From Mycolicibacterium thermoresistibile (GTDB lineage Bacteria; Actinomycetota; Actinomycetes; Mycobacteriales; Mycobacteriaceae), in assembly GCF_900187065.1 (NCBI RefSeq), contig NZ_LT906483.1, positions 3,472,001-3,536,000 of the forward strand: DNA of 64,000 bases, written 5' to 3'. Numbering within the stretch: position 1 is the stretch's first letter; every line of letters begins with the position of its first letter. Positions 7,664-17,846 of the stretch are shown here, one piece after another. Under the pieces are notes generated by a model, which did not search any database, was not told the DNA's origin, and worked only from the letters and a program-made list of their open reading frames with translations. Made by a program: the position numbers and the translations under genes.

Positions 7664-9522
7664 CCAGCCCGTTGCTGGAGGTCAACGACCTGACCGTCAC
7701 CTTTCCCACCGACACCGACCCGGTGGCCGCGGTGCGTGGCATGACCTTCTCGGTGCACCCCCGTGAGGTCGTCGCACTGGTCGGCGAATCCGGCGCGGGC
7801 AAGTCGGCGAGCGCCATGGCGGTCGTGGGGCTGTTGCCCGAATACGCCCAGGTGTCTGGGTCGGTCCGGCTGCAGGGCCGCGAACTGCTGGGGTTGTCCG
7901 ACCGGCAGATGTCGGCGATCCGCGGCAGGTCGATCGGCACGGTGTTCCAGGATCCGATGTCCGCCCTCACCCCGGTGTACACCGTCGGGGATCAGATCGC
8001 CGAGGCGCTGCAGGTGCATCAGCGTGATCTGAGCCGACGGGCGGCCCGGGCCCGCGCGGTGGAACTGCTGGAACTGGTCGGCATCAACCAGCCCGAGCGG
8101 CGCGCCCGGTCCTTCCCGCACGAGCTGTCCGGCGGGGAACGCCAACGGGTGGTCATCGCGATCGCGATCGCCAACGACCCGGACCTGCTGATCTGCGACG
8201 AACCGACCACCGCGCTGGACGTCACGGTGCAGGCCCAGATCCTCGACGTGCTCAAGACCGCCCGCGACGTGACCGGGGCCGGGGTGCTGGTCATCACCCA
8301 CGATCTGGGTGTGGTCGCCGAGTTCGCCGACCGGGCGCTGGTGATGTACGCCGGACGCGCCGTCGAGGTGGCCTCGGTGCAGCAGCTCTACCGCGACCGG
8401 CGGATGCCCTACACGGTCGGGCTGCTGGGATCGGTGCCCCGGCTCGACGCCGCGCAGGGCACCCGGCTGGTGCCGATTCCGGGGGCGCCGCCGGCGATGA
8501 CCGATCTGCCGCCCGGCTGCCCGTTCGCGCCGCGCTGCCCGCTGGCGATCGACGACTGCCGCGCCGCCGAACCCGAACTGCTCGAGATCACCCCCGCCGG
8601 GCCCGGGCACGGGGAACACCGGGCGGCGTGCATCCGCACCGAGCTGGTGGCCGGCCGCAGCGCCGCCGACATCTACGGCGTGCAGACCGAACCGCCCGCA
8701 ACGCCGGCGGGGCCGGCCGACGCGCCGGTGGTGTTGCGGGTCCGCGATCTGGCCCGCACCTATGAGCTCACCAAGGGCGTGGTGTGGCGGCGCCGGATCG
8801 GCGAGGTGCGCGCGGTGGATGGCATCAGTTTCGACCTGCAGCAGGGCCGCACCCTGGGCATCGTCGGCGAATCCGGATCGGGCAAATCCACCACGCTGCA
8901 CGAGATTCTCGAACTCACCGCGCCGCAAGCCGGGTCGATCGAGGTGCTCGGCTCCGACGTCGCCCGGCTCAGCGCCGGGAAGCGGCGGGAGCTGCGCGCC
9001 GATCTGCAGGTGGTGTTCCAGGATCCGGTCGCCTCCCTGGACCCGCGGCTGCCGGTGTTCGACGTGTTGGCAGAACCGCTGCAGGCCCACGGATTCGACC
9101 ACCGCCGCATCGAGCAGCGGGTGGCCGAACTCCTCGAGATCGTCGGTCTGCGCCGGGCCGACGCCGGCCGCTATCCGGCTGAGTTCTCCGGTGGGCAGAA
9201 GCAGCGCATCGGCATCGCCCGGGCGCTGGCGCTGCAGCCCAAGATCCTGGCGCTCGACGAACCGGTGTCGGCGCTGGACGTGTCGATTCAGGCCGGCATC
9301 ATCAATCTGCTGCTCGATCTGCAGGAGCGGTTCGGGCTGTCCTACCTGTTCGTCTCGCACGACCTGTCGGTGGTGCGGCATCTGGCCCACCGGGTCGCGG
9401 TGATGCACCGCGGGGTGATCGTCGAAAAGGGCGAGGCCGATCAGGTGTTCACCAACCCCCGCCACGACTACACGAAACGGTTGCTGGCCGCGGTGCCGCA
9501 ACCGGAACCGCGACACCGTTAG
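7660..9522 (+). CDS. oppD: Oligopeptide ABC transporter ATPase OppD (two nucleotide-binding domains)
   Basis: A 620-aa fusion of two ATPase domains that in many bacteria are separate OppD and OppF. The first domain has Walker A GESGAGKS, signature LSGGERQR and Walker [13 protein letters not shown], followed by the peptide-transporter cysteine segment ([14 protein letters not shown]) typical of OppD-type C-terminal extensions. The second has Walker A GESGSGKS, signature FSGGQKQR and Walker [13 protein letters not shown]. All catalytic motifs look intact. The start at 7660 overlaps oppC by ATGA. The fused architecture matches Rv1281c (about 612 aa). Confidence 0.95.
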   Translation: MTSPLLEVNDLTVTFPTDTDPVAAVRGMTFSVHPREVVALVGESGAGKSASAMAVVGLLPEYAQVSGSVRLQGRELLGLSDRQMSAIRGRSIGTVFQDPMSALTPVYTVGDQIAEALQVHQRDLSRRAARARAVELLELVGINQPERRARSFPHELSGGERQRVVIAIAIANDPDLLICDEPTTALDVTVQAQILDVLKTARDVTGAGVLVITHDLGVVAEFADRALVMYAGRAVEVASVQQLYRDRRMPYTVGLLGSVPRLDAAQGTRLVPIPGAPPAMTDLPPGCPFAPRCPLAIDDCRAAEPELLEITPAGPGHGEHRAACIRTELVAGRSAADIYGVQTEPPATPAGPADAPVVLRVRDLARTYELTKGVVWRRRIGEVRAVDGISFDLQQGRTLGIVGESGSGKSTTLHEILELTAPQAGSIEVLGSDVARLSAGKRRELRADLQVVFQDPVASLDPRLPVFDVLAEPLQAHGFDHRRIEQRVAELLEIVGLRRADAGRYPAEFSGGQKQRIGIARALALQPKILALDEPVSALDVSIQAGIINLLLDLQERFGLSYLFVSHDLSVVRHLAHRVAVMHRGVIVEKGEADQVFTNPRHDYTKRLLAAVPQPEPRHR

Positions 9523-9525
9523 AGT
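9520..9525 (+). promoter_or_regulatory. Possible internal -10 element for oppA
   Basis: TAGAGT overlaps the oppD stop codon and lies 8 nt before the oppA ATG. It may give oppA its own leaderless transcript, which would raise binding-protein levels above those of the membrane components. Confidence 0.4.
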
Positions 9526-9533
9526 CGGTGGGC

Positions 9534-11261
9534 ATGACCGGTCGCCCCTTTGCGCGAGCAGACAGAAACTCACCCCGACACGCCGGACGGCGCGCCATCC
9601 TGCGACTGCTCGCGGTGGGAATGGTGGTGGTGCTGGCGCTGGCCGGCTGCGCCCGCGAGGACACGGACACCCCTGCCGCCGGGGGCCCCGCGGAACTCGG
9701 CACCACCAACGACATCAACCCGCAGGATCCGGCCGATCTGGAACAGGGCGGCAATCTGCGGCTGGCGCTCACCGCGTTGCCGCCGAACTTCAACCCGCTG
9801 CACATCGACGGCAACGTCGCCGACGCCGCGGGCATGCTCAAGGCCACCCTGCCGCGGGCGTTCCGCATCGCCCCGGACGGCACCGCCACGGTCAACACCG
9901 ACTACTTCACCAGCATCGAGCTGACCAGCGAAGATCCGCAGGTCGTCACCTATACCATCAATCCGGACGCGGTCTGGACCGACGGCACCCCGATCACCTG
10001 GGAGGACATCGCCGCGCAGATCCACGCCACCAGCGGCAAGGACCCCGCGTTCGCGATCGCCAGCTCCAACGGCGCCGACCGGGTGGAGTCGGTGACCCGC
10101 GGTGTGGACGACCGGCAGGCGGTGATCACGTTCGCCAAACCGTACGCGGAATGGCGCGGAATGTTCTCCGGCAACGGCATGCTGCTGCCCAAGAGCATGA
10201 CCGCGACCCCGGAGGCGTTCAACACCGCGCAACGCGACGGCCCCGGACCGTCGGCCGGGCCGTTCATGATCACCAGCATCGACCGCGGAGCGCAGCGCAT
10301 CGTGCTCACCCGCAACCCGGACTGGTGGGGCGATCCCCCGCTGCTGGATTCGATCACCTACACGGTTCTCGACGATGCGGCGCGCATCCCGGCGCTGCAG
10401 AACAACGCGCTGGACGCCACCGGGCTGGCCACCATCGACGAGTTGACGATCGCCCAGCGCACCCCGGGTATCTCGATCCGCCGGGCGCCCGGAAACAGTT
10501 GGTACCACTTCACCTTCAACGGGGCGCCGGGGTCGATCCTGGAGGACAAGGCGCTGCGCCAGGCCATCGCCAAGGGAATCGACCGGCAGACCATCGCCAA
10601 CGTCACCCAGCGCGGGCTGGTCGACAACCCGGTCCCGCTCAACAACCACATCTTCGTCCGCGGGCAGGAGGGCTACCAGGACAACAGCGACGTGGTGGCC
10701 TACAACCCCGAACAGGCCAAGGCCGAACTCGACGCCCTCGGCTGGCGGCTCAACGGCCAGTTCCGCGAGAAAGACGGCCGCCGGCTGGTGATCCGCGATG
10801 TGCTCTTCGATTCGTTGAGCACCCGGCAGTTCGCCCAGATCGCGCAGAGCAACCTCGCAGAGATCGGGGTCAAACTCGAGATCGACGCCAAGGGGGCGAC
10901 CGGCTTCTTCAGCGACCACATCATCCCGGGCAATTTCGACATCGCCCAGTTCACCTGGGTCGGCGACGCGTTCCCGCTGTCGGGTCTGACCCAGATCTAC
11001 GCCTCCTACGGCGAGAGCAACTTCGGCAAGATCGGCAGCCCGGAGATCGACGCGAAGATCGAGGAGACGCTGTCCGAGCTTGATCCGGAGCGGGCGCGGG
11101 AGCTGGCCAACGAGATCGACCAGATGCTGTTCGAGGAGGTGTTCAGTCTGCCGTTGACCCAGTCGCCCGGCAACGTCGCGGTGCGCAGCAACCTGGCGAA
11201 CTTCGGGGCGTTCGGCCTCGGCGATGCCGACTACACCAAGATCGGCTTCATGAAGCCCTGA
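9534..11261 (+). CDS. oppA: Oligopeptide-binding lipoprotein OppA
   Basis: A 575-aa substrate-binding protein of the SBP_bac_5 family. The signal peptide ends in the lipobox LALAGC with the lipidated cysteine at about residue 39. Family features follow: NLRLALTALPPNFNPL, the VWTDGTPITWEDI segment, and the C-terminal YTKIGFMKP. It delivers extracytoplasmic peptides to OppBCD. ATG 9534 was preferred to GTG 9528 because of the spacing from the -10-like TAGAGT; no strong ribosome-binding site is present. It lies 11 bp after oppD. Confidence 0.93.
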   Translation: MTGRPFARADRNSPRHAGRRAILRLLAVGMVVVLALAGCAREDTDTPAAGGPAELGTTNDINPQDPADLEQGGNLRLALTALPPNFNPLHIDGNVADAAGMLKATLPRAFRIAPDGTATVNTDYFTSIELTSEDPQVVTYTINPDAVWTDGTPITWEDIAAQIHATSGKDPAFAIASSNGADRVESVTRGVDDRQAVITFAKPYAEWRGMFSGNGMLLPKSMTATPEAFNTAQRDGPGPSAGPFMITSIDRGAQRIVLTRNPDWWGDPPLLDSITYTVLDDAARIPALQNNALDATGLATIDELTIAQRTPGISIRRAPGNSWYHFTFNGAPGSILEDKALRQAIAKGIDRQTIANVTQRGLVDNPVPLNNHIFVRGQEGYQDNSDVVAYNPEQAKAELDALGWRLNGQFREKDGRRLVIRDVLFDSLSTRQFAQIAQSNLAEIGVKLEIDAKGATGFFSDHIIPGNFDIAQFTWVGDAFPLSGLTQIYASYGESNFGKIGSPEIDAKIEETLSELDPERARELANEIDQMLFEEVFSLPLTQSPGNVAVRSNLANFGAFGLGDADYTKIGFMKP

Positions 11262-11350
11262 CCGGTGGACGGCAGGCACCGGCCCTATCGACCGGCAGAT
11301 CTGCGACTCGGTGATACCGGGCCCGTTCAGGTCATAGGCTGAAAAGTCCG

Positions 11351-12742
11351 ATGCCACGGTTCATGCGCGCGAGCGACGCCTTCACCTGGGCAATGGAAAG
11401 CGACGCCCGGCTGCGGTCGACCGTGGTCGCGTTGATCGTGTTGGACGGCACTCCCGATTGGGACGACGTCCGGCGCCGGTTCGACCGGATCAGTCGGACG
11501 TTGCCGATGTTCCGCCAGCGGGTGGTCGAGACACCGCCGCCGGCCCCACCCCGCTGGGAGTTCGCCGCCGACTTCGATCTCGACTTCCATCTGCGCCCGG
11601 TGTCGGCTCCCGCACCGGGCGATCTGGACGCCGTGCTGGAGATGGCGCGGGTGTTGGCGATGGAGGATTTCGACCGGATCCGGCCGATGTGGCGGGTGCT
11701 GCTGGTCGACGGGCTGGCCGACGGTGGCGCCGCGGTGCTGTGCGCCTTCCACCACGCGCTGACCGACGGTGTCGGCGCGATCCAGATCGGAAGGATTCTG
11801 TACGAGGTGTCCGGCCGGCGACCCGACCGCGGCCCGATGCCCGCCGAGCCGGAGGTGCCCGAACCGGCGCCGTTGAGCGGATACCGGGATGCGGTGCGCT
11901 ACTGCGTGGACGTCGCCGGCAAGGCGGTCACCGGGGCGCTGCGATCCGCGCCGGCGCTGATCGGGCGGGGTATCCGGCAGCCGCTGCAGACGGTCTCGGC
12001 CGCGGCGGCCACCGCGGCCTCGGTGTATCGCACCGTGCGGCCGGTTCCCGCGCCCGGATCGGAGTTGATGACCGAACGCAGCCTGCTGCGCCGGGTGGGG
12101 GTGCACGAGGTGCCGCTGGCCCCGCTGCGCGCGGCCGCGGACCGGGTCGGCGGCACCGTCAACGATGCGTTCATCGCCGGGGTGGCGGGTGGGCTGCGGC
12201 GATACCACGAGGAACATCAGGTCCCGGTGGGCGAACTGCACATGTGCATGCCGATCAGCTTGCGCGGCCCGGCCGACGAGATGGGTGGCAACCGGATCAC
12301 GCTGATGCGCTTCGACGTTCCGGTCGGCATCGCCGATCCGGCGGTACGGATCGACCGGATCCGGCGGCGCACCACAACCGTGCGCACCGAACGGTCGCTG
12401 CCGTACACCGAACTGATCGCCGCAGGGTTGAACCTCCTGCCGCGCTGGTACATCGGCGCCGCCCTGCGCAACGTCGACTTCGTGGCCAGCAATGTGCCGG
12501 GGATACCGGTTCGGGTGTACCTCGGTGGTGCGCCGGTTCGGTTCCAGTGTTCGTTCAGCCCGACGATCGGCGCGGCGGTGAACGTCACCATGCTGACCTA
12601 TGCCGGTAGCTGCGCGTTGGGCATCAACGCCGACAGCGCCGCGATCCCGGACTTCGACGTGTTCCACGAGTGCCTGATCGCCGGTTTCGAGGAGGTGCTC
12701 GCACTGGCCCCCGAGGGGGCCGAGCAGCCCAGACCCGGATAG
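11351..12742 (+). CDS. WS/DGAT-family O-acyltransferase (wax ester synthase / diacylglycerol acyltransferase)
   Basis: A 463-aa enzyme expected to esterify diacylglycerol or fatty alcohol with acyl-CoA, making storage lipid. The catalytic motif HHALTDG (residues 134-140) fits HHxxxDG. The C-terminal half has the conserved PISLRG and NVPGIPVRVYLGGAPV segments. Length fits the mycobacterial Tgs family. It is a single gene, about 90 bp after oppA and convergent with the SbcC-like gene (34 bp between stops). In M. tuberculosis a different enzyme gene (Rv1279) sits near this place, so this locus differs between species. Which of the many Tgs paralogues this represents cannot be told. Confidence 0.92.
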   Translation: MPRFMRASDAFTWAMESDARLRSTVVALIVLDGTPDWDDVRRRFDRISRTLPMFRQRVVETPPPAPPRWEFAADFDLDFHLRPVSAPAPGDLDAVLEMARVLAMEDFDRIRPMWRVLLVDGLADGGAAVLCAFHHALTDGVGAIQIGRILYEVSGRRPDRGPMPAEPEVPEPAPLSGYRDAVRYCVDVAGKAVTGALRSAPALIGRGIRQPLQTVSAAAATAASVYRTVRPVPAPGSELMTERSLLRRVGVHEVPLAPLRAAADRVGGTVNDAFIAGVAGGLRRYHEEHQVPVGELHMCMPISLRGPADEMGGNRITLMRFDVPVGIADPAVRIDRIRRRTTTVRTERSLPYTELIAAGLNLLPRWYIGAALRNVDFVASNVPGIPVRVYLGGAPVRFQCSFSPTIGAAVNVTMLTYAGSCALGINADSAAIPDFDVFHECLIAGFEEVLALAPEGAEQPRPG

Positions 12743-12776
12743 CCCCGGCCCGGATGGCCGAGAAGCCGGGGGCGGC

Positions 12777-15392
12777 TCAGGCCGTCAGCTCGATGCGGTG
12801 GGCATCGCTGATCCCGGCGTACCGGTCCGGGCTGCAGGTCAACACGATCACCTGCCCGTCCCCGCCGACGGCGTCGAAGACCGCGCCCATCTTCACCAGC
12901 CGCTCGGCATCGGTGAAGCCCAGTGCGTCGTCGATCACCACCGGCACGGTGTCGTCCCTCGCCACCAGCGCCGCGCCGGCCAACCGGGCCACGATCCCGA
13001 GTTGTTCCTTCGCCCCGCCGGACAGCGATTCGTAGTCCACGGTGCGACCGGCCAGCGTGCGGCTGCGGATACACAGATCGCTGTCGATCTCGACCTCGAA
13101 GCTGTCGCCGAACACGATGCGGCCCAACCGTTCCACTTCGGCGCGGAACGGGTCGACGTAACGCCGCCGGCTGGCGTCACGATGCCGCAGCATCGTCTCC
13201 CGCAGCAGCTTCACCGCTCGGGCGAGCCGGCCGATCCGCAGGAACTCGGCCTCGGCCTGCTCGCGTTCGGCCTTGGCGGCGTCGAGCTCACCCTTGCGGC
13301 CCTCGCTGCCGTAGACCTCCAACTGGGCGTTCAGCTCGCGCAGCGCATCGGCGGTGCGGCGGTGCTCGGCGTGGACGGTCTCGGCGTGTCGGGCGGCGGT
13401 GTCCAGGGCGGCCGCCACCTGGTCCGGTTGCGCCGCGGACAACTCCGCGTTCAGCTGCGCGACCCGGACCGCAGCGCGTTCGGCCTCCTCGCCGTGCGCC
13501 GCGGCGCGCACCACCAGCGTCTCGTCGTCGACGTCGGCGCGTTGAGCGGCCAACCGGGCCGCGGCGGTGTCGAGTTCGGTCCGGGCGGCGGTGAGCTTCT
13601 CCCGCAGCGCGGCGGCGGTCTGCGACTTCTCGGCGAGCCTGCGGGCGGCCAGCACGGCGGCCTTGCGGTGGGTCTCGCAGTCGGTGTGGGCCTGCTGGTA
13701 GGCACGTTCCGCGGCGGTCAGTTCGGCCTGGGCGTCGTCGACGCCGAGTTCACCGGTGTCGTCCGACGCGGCGGCATCGAGTTCGGCCAACCGCGCCCGC
13801 AGCCGCTCGAGCGTGTCCTCGCCGGTGAGCGCCACCACGGTGGCGGCGAATGTCTCCCGCGCCGTGGACAGTTCGCGGCGACGCTCGACCTGGGACCGGG
13901 CCGATGCGACGTCCGCCACCCCGGCGTGCTGCAGGGCGTCGGCCAGCGCGGCCCGCGCCACGTCGAGTGTCTCCTGCATCTGGGCGGCCGGGGCACCGGG
14001 GACGATGCGCGCGGTGAGCAGACCGGGGAGTTCTATCTCGGTCGGGGCGGTGGCCCCCGCCGTCCAGCTGCCGCCGGCCGGGATGGTCAGCTGTTCGTCG
14101 CCGACCCGTAGTTCGAGGTCGACCGCCGCGGTCAGCTCGATGTGCGCTGACGCCAGCTCGGCCTGCCCTGCGGCCCGCTCCACGGCCAACTCCGCCGCCT
14201 CGATCTGGCGCAACGCCGCCTCGGTCACCGTCAGCGTCGCCAATTCGCCGTCCACCCGGGCGAGTTCGGTCGCAGCGGCGTCGATTCTGCGCAGCCGATC
14301 GGCGAGCGTGTCCCGCTCGGCCCGGTCGGCGAGCCGCTGCACCGCCTGCCGTGCCGTGTCCACGCGCTCGCGTGCGGCATCGGCGGCCTCGCGCGCCCGT
14401 TCGGCGGCGGTGTCGGCCTCCTGCTGCACTTCGCGTGCGGTCGCCTCCGCCTCGAGGGCGGCGTCGACCTCGGGTTGCAGGGCGGCGACCGCGGCGGTGC
14501 GCTCCTCGATCTCGGCGCGCAGCCGGCGGCGTTCGTTCAGCGCGGCCACCGAGGCGGTGTGGGTGGCTTCGGCCGCCTCGGCGGCCAGTTGTGCCTCGGC
14601 GAGTTGCCGGGTCAACCGCTCGACGGCTTCGGCCGCCTCCCGCGCCGCGGCCAGTTGCGCGTCGGCGGTTCTCCGCCCGTCCTCCAGCTCGGCCAGGGAC
14701 TCGGTCAACGTGGCGTGCCGGCGCACCGCATCCTCCACCTCGGCGACCCGGGCGGCGCAGCGGGCGACCTGTTCGTCGGCGGCCTGCAGCCGTTTGGTGG
14801 CGGCCAGCCACTCGCCGGTGGGCCGTCCGGTGGCGGTGAAGTACTTGCGGTATTCGGCGTCGATCCGGTCGATCAGCAGCGGTTCGGTTCCCGACGTCTG
14901 CACCGCCTCACCGGCCACCGCGTCCAGCGCGCGGGACAGCGCATCGCAGCCGGACAGATCGACCGGTGCGGTCGACCCCGCCTGCAGCACCCGCTGGGTC
15001 CGCCACAGCTCCATGTCGACGGTTTCGCTCAGCATCGCCAGTGCCCGTTCGTGGGCCTCGTCGCCGCTGAGTTCCTCCCGCCGCGGCGCCAGGATGGTCA
15101 GCTGCGTCGCACATTTCTTGTGGAATCGCTTGTGGTAGACGAAACGATATGGGCCGGTGGAGATCTCGGCGGTGATCTCGGCGCCGACATCGGCGTGGGT
15201 GGGCTTGACCTGCTTCACCTCTTTCTTGGTGGAGCGGTCCTTGGCGTGGAACAGCAGATCGAGTGCCTCGATCATCGAGGATTTGCCGATCTCGTTGGCG
15301 CCGCTGACCACCACCACCCCACGGTCGGGGAACTCGACCTCGCGGCGGGCGATGCCCCGGTAGTTGGTGAGCGCCAGCCGGTGCAGTCTCAT
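12777..15392 (-). CDS. SbcC/YhaN-like coiled-coil ATPase (partner of the adjacent nuclease)
   Basis: An 871-aa SMC/Rad50-type ATPase, comparable to Rv1278. The N-terminal half-ATPase has Walker A GANEIGKSS; the middle (about 170-760) is a very long Ala/Glu/Arg coiled coil; the C-terminal half has the signature LSGGAKEQL and Walker B VPVVIDDALGFTD. No CxxC zinc hook is seen in the coiled coil, so dimerisation must differ from Rad50/SbcC; Bacillus YhaN also lacks a canonical hook. It overlaps the metallophosphoesterase gene by ATGA, so the two probably form an ATP-driven nuclease acting on DNA ends or hairpins. Confidence 0.88.
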   Translation of the reverse strand: MRLHRLALTNYRGIARREVEFPDRGVVVVSGANEIGKSSMIEALDLLFHAKDRSTKKEVKQVKPTHADVGAEITAEISTGPYRFVYHKRFHKKCATQLTILAPRREELSGDEAHERALAMLSETVDMELWRTQRVLQAGSTAPVDLSGCDALSRALDAVAGEAVQTSGTEPLLIDRIDAEYRKYFTATGRPTGEWLAATKRLQAADEQVARCAARVAEVEDAVRRHATLTESLAELEDGRRTADAQLAAAREAAEAVERLTRQLAEAQLAAEAAEATHTASVAALNERRRLRAEIEERTAAVAALQPEVDAALEAEATAREVQQEADTAAERAREAADAARERVDTARQAVQRLADRAERDTLADRLRRIDAAATELARVDGELATLTVTEAALRQIEAAELAVERAAGQAELASAHIELTAAVDLELRVGDEQLTIPAGGSWTAGATAPTEIELPGLLTARIVPGAPAAQMQETLDVARAALADALQHAGVADVASARSQVERRRELSTARETFAATVVALTGEDTLERLRARLAELDAAASDDTGELGVDDAQAELTAAERAYQQAHTDCETHRKAAVLAARRLAEKSQTAAALREKLTAARTELDTAAARLAAQRADVDDETLVVRAAAHGEEAERAAVRVAQLNAELSAAQPDQVAAALDTAARHAETVHAEHRRTADALRELNAQLEVYGSEGRKGELDAAKAEREQAEAEFLRIGRLARAVKLLRETMLRHRDASRRRYVDPFRAEVERLGRIVFGDSFEVEIDSDLCIRSRTLAGRTVDYESLSGGAKEQLGIVARLAGAALVARDDTVPVVIDDALGFTDAERLVKMGAVFDAVGGDGQVIVLTCSPDRYAGISDAHRIELTA

Positions 15393-16573
15393 GCCGCGCT
15401 CCCCTCGCCTCGGCGCGAACCCTGTTGTTCCCCGGCGCCTTCGGCGAGCCGCAACAGCAGGGCCAACGCCCCGCGGGCATCGTCGGCCTCCTCGCCCTCG
15501 GACCGGGCGAGCGCGACCAGTTCGTCGACGGCGGCGGCGGCGAACCCGCCGACCCCGAGGTCGTCGAACTCCCCGTCGGCGGGCAGCACCGCGATGTCGG
15601 TGTGTCGTTCCCAGGTGGTCAGGGCCGCGAACCGCCGCGCGTACTTGTCCAGGCAGGCGTCGAGCGCGGCCTTGTCGGTCACGCTCAGCGACCCGGTGAG
15701 CGCCAACCGCACCACGGTGCGTTCCTTGTCGGCCAGACAGTCCAGATTGATGTCCAGGTCGGCGATGTCACGGTTGGTGTCCACGGTGCGGCGCAGCGTG
15801 ACGAACTTCCACCGGCCGACCCGGTGCGGTTCCACCTGCACCGGACGCTGCGGATCGTCCTCGTCGATGTCGACCAGCAGCACATGCCCCGGATCGCTCT
15901 CGATGTCGTCGTAGTTGGTGACCTCCGGCGACCCCGAGTACCAGACCCGGCCGGAGGAGCCCACCTCGGTACGGGAATGCTTGTCGCCCAATGCCACGTA
16001 GTGCACCGCACCTCGGCCGAGCGCGTCGTGCAGCACGTCCAGGCGGATCAGTGACGGTTTGTCGCGATCCGGGTCGAGGATGTCCACGCCACCGTGGGCG
16101 ACGACGACCCGGGTGACCCCGTCGGCGGGCACGTCGGCCAGCACCTCGGCGACCAGATCGGTGGTCGGCGCCTTGGACCGCCACGGCGCGGCGACCAACT
16201 GCAGACCGGGACGCACCTCGTGGCAGCCGGCGCGGTCGAGCACCACCACGTTGTCCGGGCATTCCCTGATGAACAACGCGCTGGTGTACACCGAGGCGGC
16301 GTCCAGCGGATCGTGGTTGCCCGGCAGCAGATACACCGGAACCCCGATGCCGCGCATCGCCTCCAGCGACAGGCTGATCTCGCGCGGCGGCAGCTGATTG
16401 TCGTCGAAGACGTCACCGGCCACCACGATGAACTCCGCCCCGGTGCGTTCGGCGAGCGCGCCCAGTTCGGCCACCGCCTCCCGGCGGGCCGCCGAATACC
16501 GGGGCTGCGCCTCGCCGTTGAGCCAGTGCCGGGTCATGCCGAGTTGCCAGTCCGCGGTGTGCAGAAACCGCAT
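15389..16573 (-). CDS. SbcD/Mre11-like metallophosphoesterase (DNA exonuclease subunit)
   Basis: A 394-aa calcineurin-like phosphoesterase, comparable to Rv1277. Metal-site motifs in order: HTADWQLG (5-12), GDVFDDN (about 60), GNHDP (about 93) and an HGGVD motif near 160. The first motif has Asp-Trp-Gln where SbcD usually has Asp-x-His, as in the YhaO subgroup. The ATG at 16573 has AGGAGGG 8 nt upstream, so the in-frame extension to 16747 was discarded. It is the first gene of a two-gene operon with the SbcC-like ATPase (ATGA overlap). Role in double-strand-break processing is inferred from family. Confidence 0.9.
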   Translation of the reverse strand: MRFLHTADWQLGMTRHWLNGEAQPRYSAARREAVAELGALAERTGAEFIVVAGDVFDDNQLPPREISLSLEAMRGIGVPVYLLPGNHDPLDAASVYTSALFIRECPDNVVVLDRAGCHEVRPGLQLVAAPWRSKAPTTDLVAEVLADVPADGVTRVVVAHGGVDILDPDRDKPSLIRLDVLHDALGRGAVHYVALGDKHSRTEVGSSGRVWYSGSPEVTNYDDIESDPGHVLLVDIDEDDPQRPVQVEPHRVGRWKFVTLRRTVDTNRDIADLDINLDCLADKERTVVRLALTGSLSVTDKAALDACLDKYARRFAALTTWERHTDIAVLPADGEFDDLGVGGFAAAAVDELVALARSEGEEADDARGALALLLRLAEGAGEQQGSRRGEGSAA

Positions 16574-16690
16574 CGTCGCCGCCCTCCTGTCCGGTGATCG
16601 TGCCCGTTGCCGAGGCAAGCCGAGTGTAGGACCGCCCTCTGACAAGACCGGGGATTCGACCGGGCTGTGTCCGGCCGGTCCCGCCTGCTC

Positions 16691-16696
16691 TAGCGT
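16691..16696 (+). promoter_or_regulatory. Leaderless -10 element for the SixA-like gene
   Basis: TAGCGT lies 7 nt before the ATG at 16704, the spacing expected for a leaderless transcript; no ribosome-binding site is present. Confidence 0.5.
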
Positions 16697-16703
16697 GGAT
16701 CGG

Positions 16704-17216
16704 ATGAGCGACCCCTTCCGAACCCTGGTGTTGCTGCGGCACGGCAAGTCGGCCTACCCACCGGATTGCGCGGACCGCGACCGGCCGCTGGCCGAGCGTG
16801 GGATCCGGGAGGCCGGTCTGGCCGGCGACTGGCTGCGTGCGCACGTTCCACCCGTCGATGCCGTGCTGTGTTCGCCGGCCACCCGCACCCGGCAGACCTT
16901 CGACCGCACCCGGCTGACCGCCCCGGTGCACTACGCCGAACGGTTGTACGACGCCACCCCGGGCACCGTCATCGACGTCATCAACGGCGTGGCAGCGCAT
17001 TTCGACACCGATATCCGCACCCTGCTGGTCATCGGTCACGAGCCGGCGCTCTCCCGGGTCGCGCTGGGTCTGTCCGACGGCGGCAATGCCACCGCCGCGC
17101 AGCGGATCTCGGAGAAGTTCCCCACCTCGGCGATCGCGGTGCTGCGGACCGCGGCGGACTGGGACGAGCTGGCGCTGCAGGGTGCGGCGCTGGTCGCCTT
17201 CCACGTTCCCCGCTGA
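16704..17216 (+). CDS. SixA-like phosphohistidine phosphatase
   Basis: A 170-aa histidine-phosphatase-superfamily protein. The nucleophile motif is LLRHGKSAYP (RHG at 12-14) and the second active-site histidine is in VIGHEPALS (about 111). The RHGK variant and small size are typical of SixA, which removes phosphate from phosphohistidine in signalling proteins; the natural substrate in mycobacteria is unknown. It matches the place of Rv1276c, between the SbcCD-like pair and the DUF3558 lipoproteins. Confidence 0.88.
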   Translation: MSDPFRTLVLLRHGKSAYPPDCADRDRPLAERGIREAGLAGDWLRAHVPPVDAVLCSPATRTRQTFDRTRLTAPVHYAERLYDATPGTVIDVINGVAAHFDTDIRTLLVIGHEPALSRVALGLSDGGNATAAQRISEKFPTSAIAVLRTAADWDELALQGAALVAFHVPR

Positions 17217-17276
17217 GTGCCCCGCTGAAAGTTGCCCCGGTGAGAGGGCCCCGCCGCGATCCGGGACCGTCCGGCG

Positions 17277-17846
17277 TCAGGCCCGGGTGGCCAGCGTCAA
17301 CTCCATGAGCTTGATCGCCATCCCGCACGCGTCCATGCCGGGCGCCTGCGGGTTCACCCACCAGCCGACCACGCCGGCGGCGTCGCTGGCCACCCCGCAC
17401 GATCCGTTCGGATCGTTGGGCCGCATGACGAACGATTCGATGCCGGCGATGTTGCGGTTCTCGATCTGGTAACCGAGCCGTTCGGCGACCTGCCGCTCAT
17501 TGGCCAGGTCGCCCTGCTCGAACCAGAACCGGGTGATGTCCACCAGACCGTTCGGATTGGCGGCCTGCCAGCGGCACACCGCTCCGATGAAGGTGGCCTG
17601 GATGTCGAGCGGGTCGGCGCCCACCGTCTCGGCGAGGATGTCCTCGGTGAGCACCTCGCACTCCTTGAGCAGGTTCGGGTACCGCCGTTCGGAGTCGTCG
17701 TTGCGTTCGACGCTGCCGCTGCCCGCCCGGGCCGCGGTGCCCTCGACGGTGCGGGTGCAGCCGGCCACCACCGTCACCGCGGCCAGCAGGGTCAGCAGCG
17801 CGACGAGAATCCGACGCGGCGGCAGCGGAGCAGGATGTCGGCTCAT
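17277..17846 (-). CDS. lprC: DUF3558 lipoprotein LprC
   Basis: A 189-aa predicted lipoprotein. The signal peptide runs MSRHPAPLPPRRILVALLTLLAAVTVVAGC, with the lipobox VAGC at residues 27-30. The mature part has the DUF3558 pattern of conserved cysteines (CEVL, AVCRW, GSCGV, DACG) and ends KLMELTLATRA. Function unknown; DUF3558 proteins are surface-associated in Actinobacteria. It overlaps lprB upstream (ATGA) and shares its fold, so the pair is a tandem duplication, equivalent to Rv1274-Rv1275. Confidence 0.88.
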   Translation of the reverse strand: MSRHPAPLPPRRILVALLTLLAAVTVVAGCTRTVEGTAARAGSGSVERNDDSERRYPNLLKECEVLTEDILAETVGADPLDIQATFIGAVCRWQAANPNGLVDITRFWFEQGDLANERQVAERLGYQIENRNIAGIESFVMRPNDPNGSCGVASDAAGVVGWWVNPQAPGMDACGMAIKLMELTLATRA

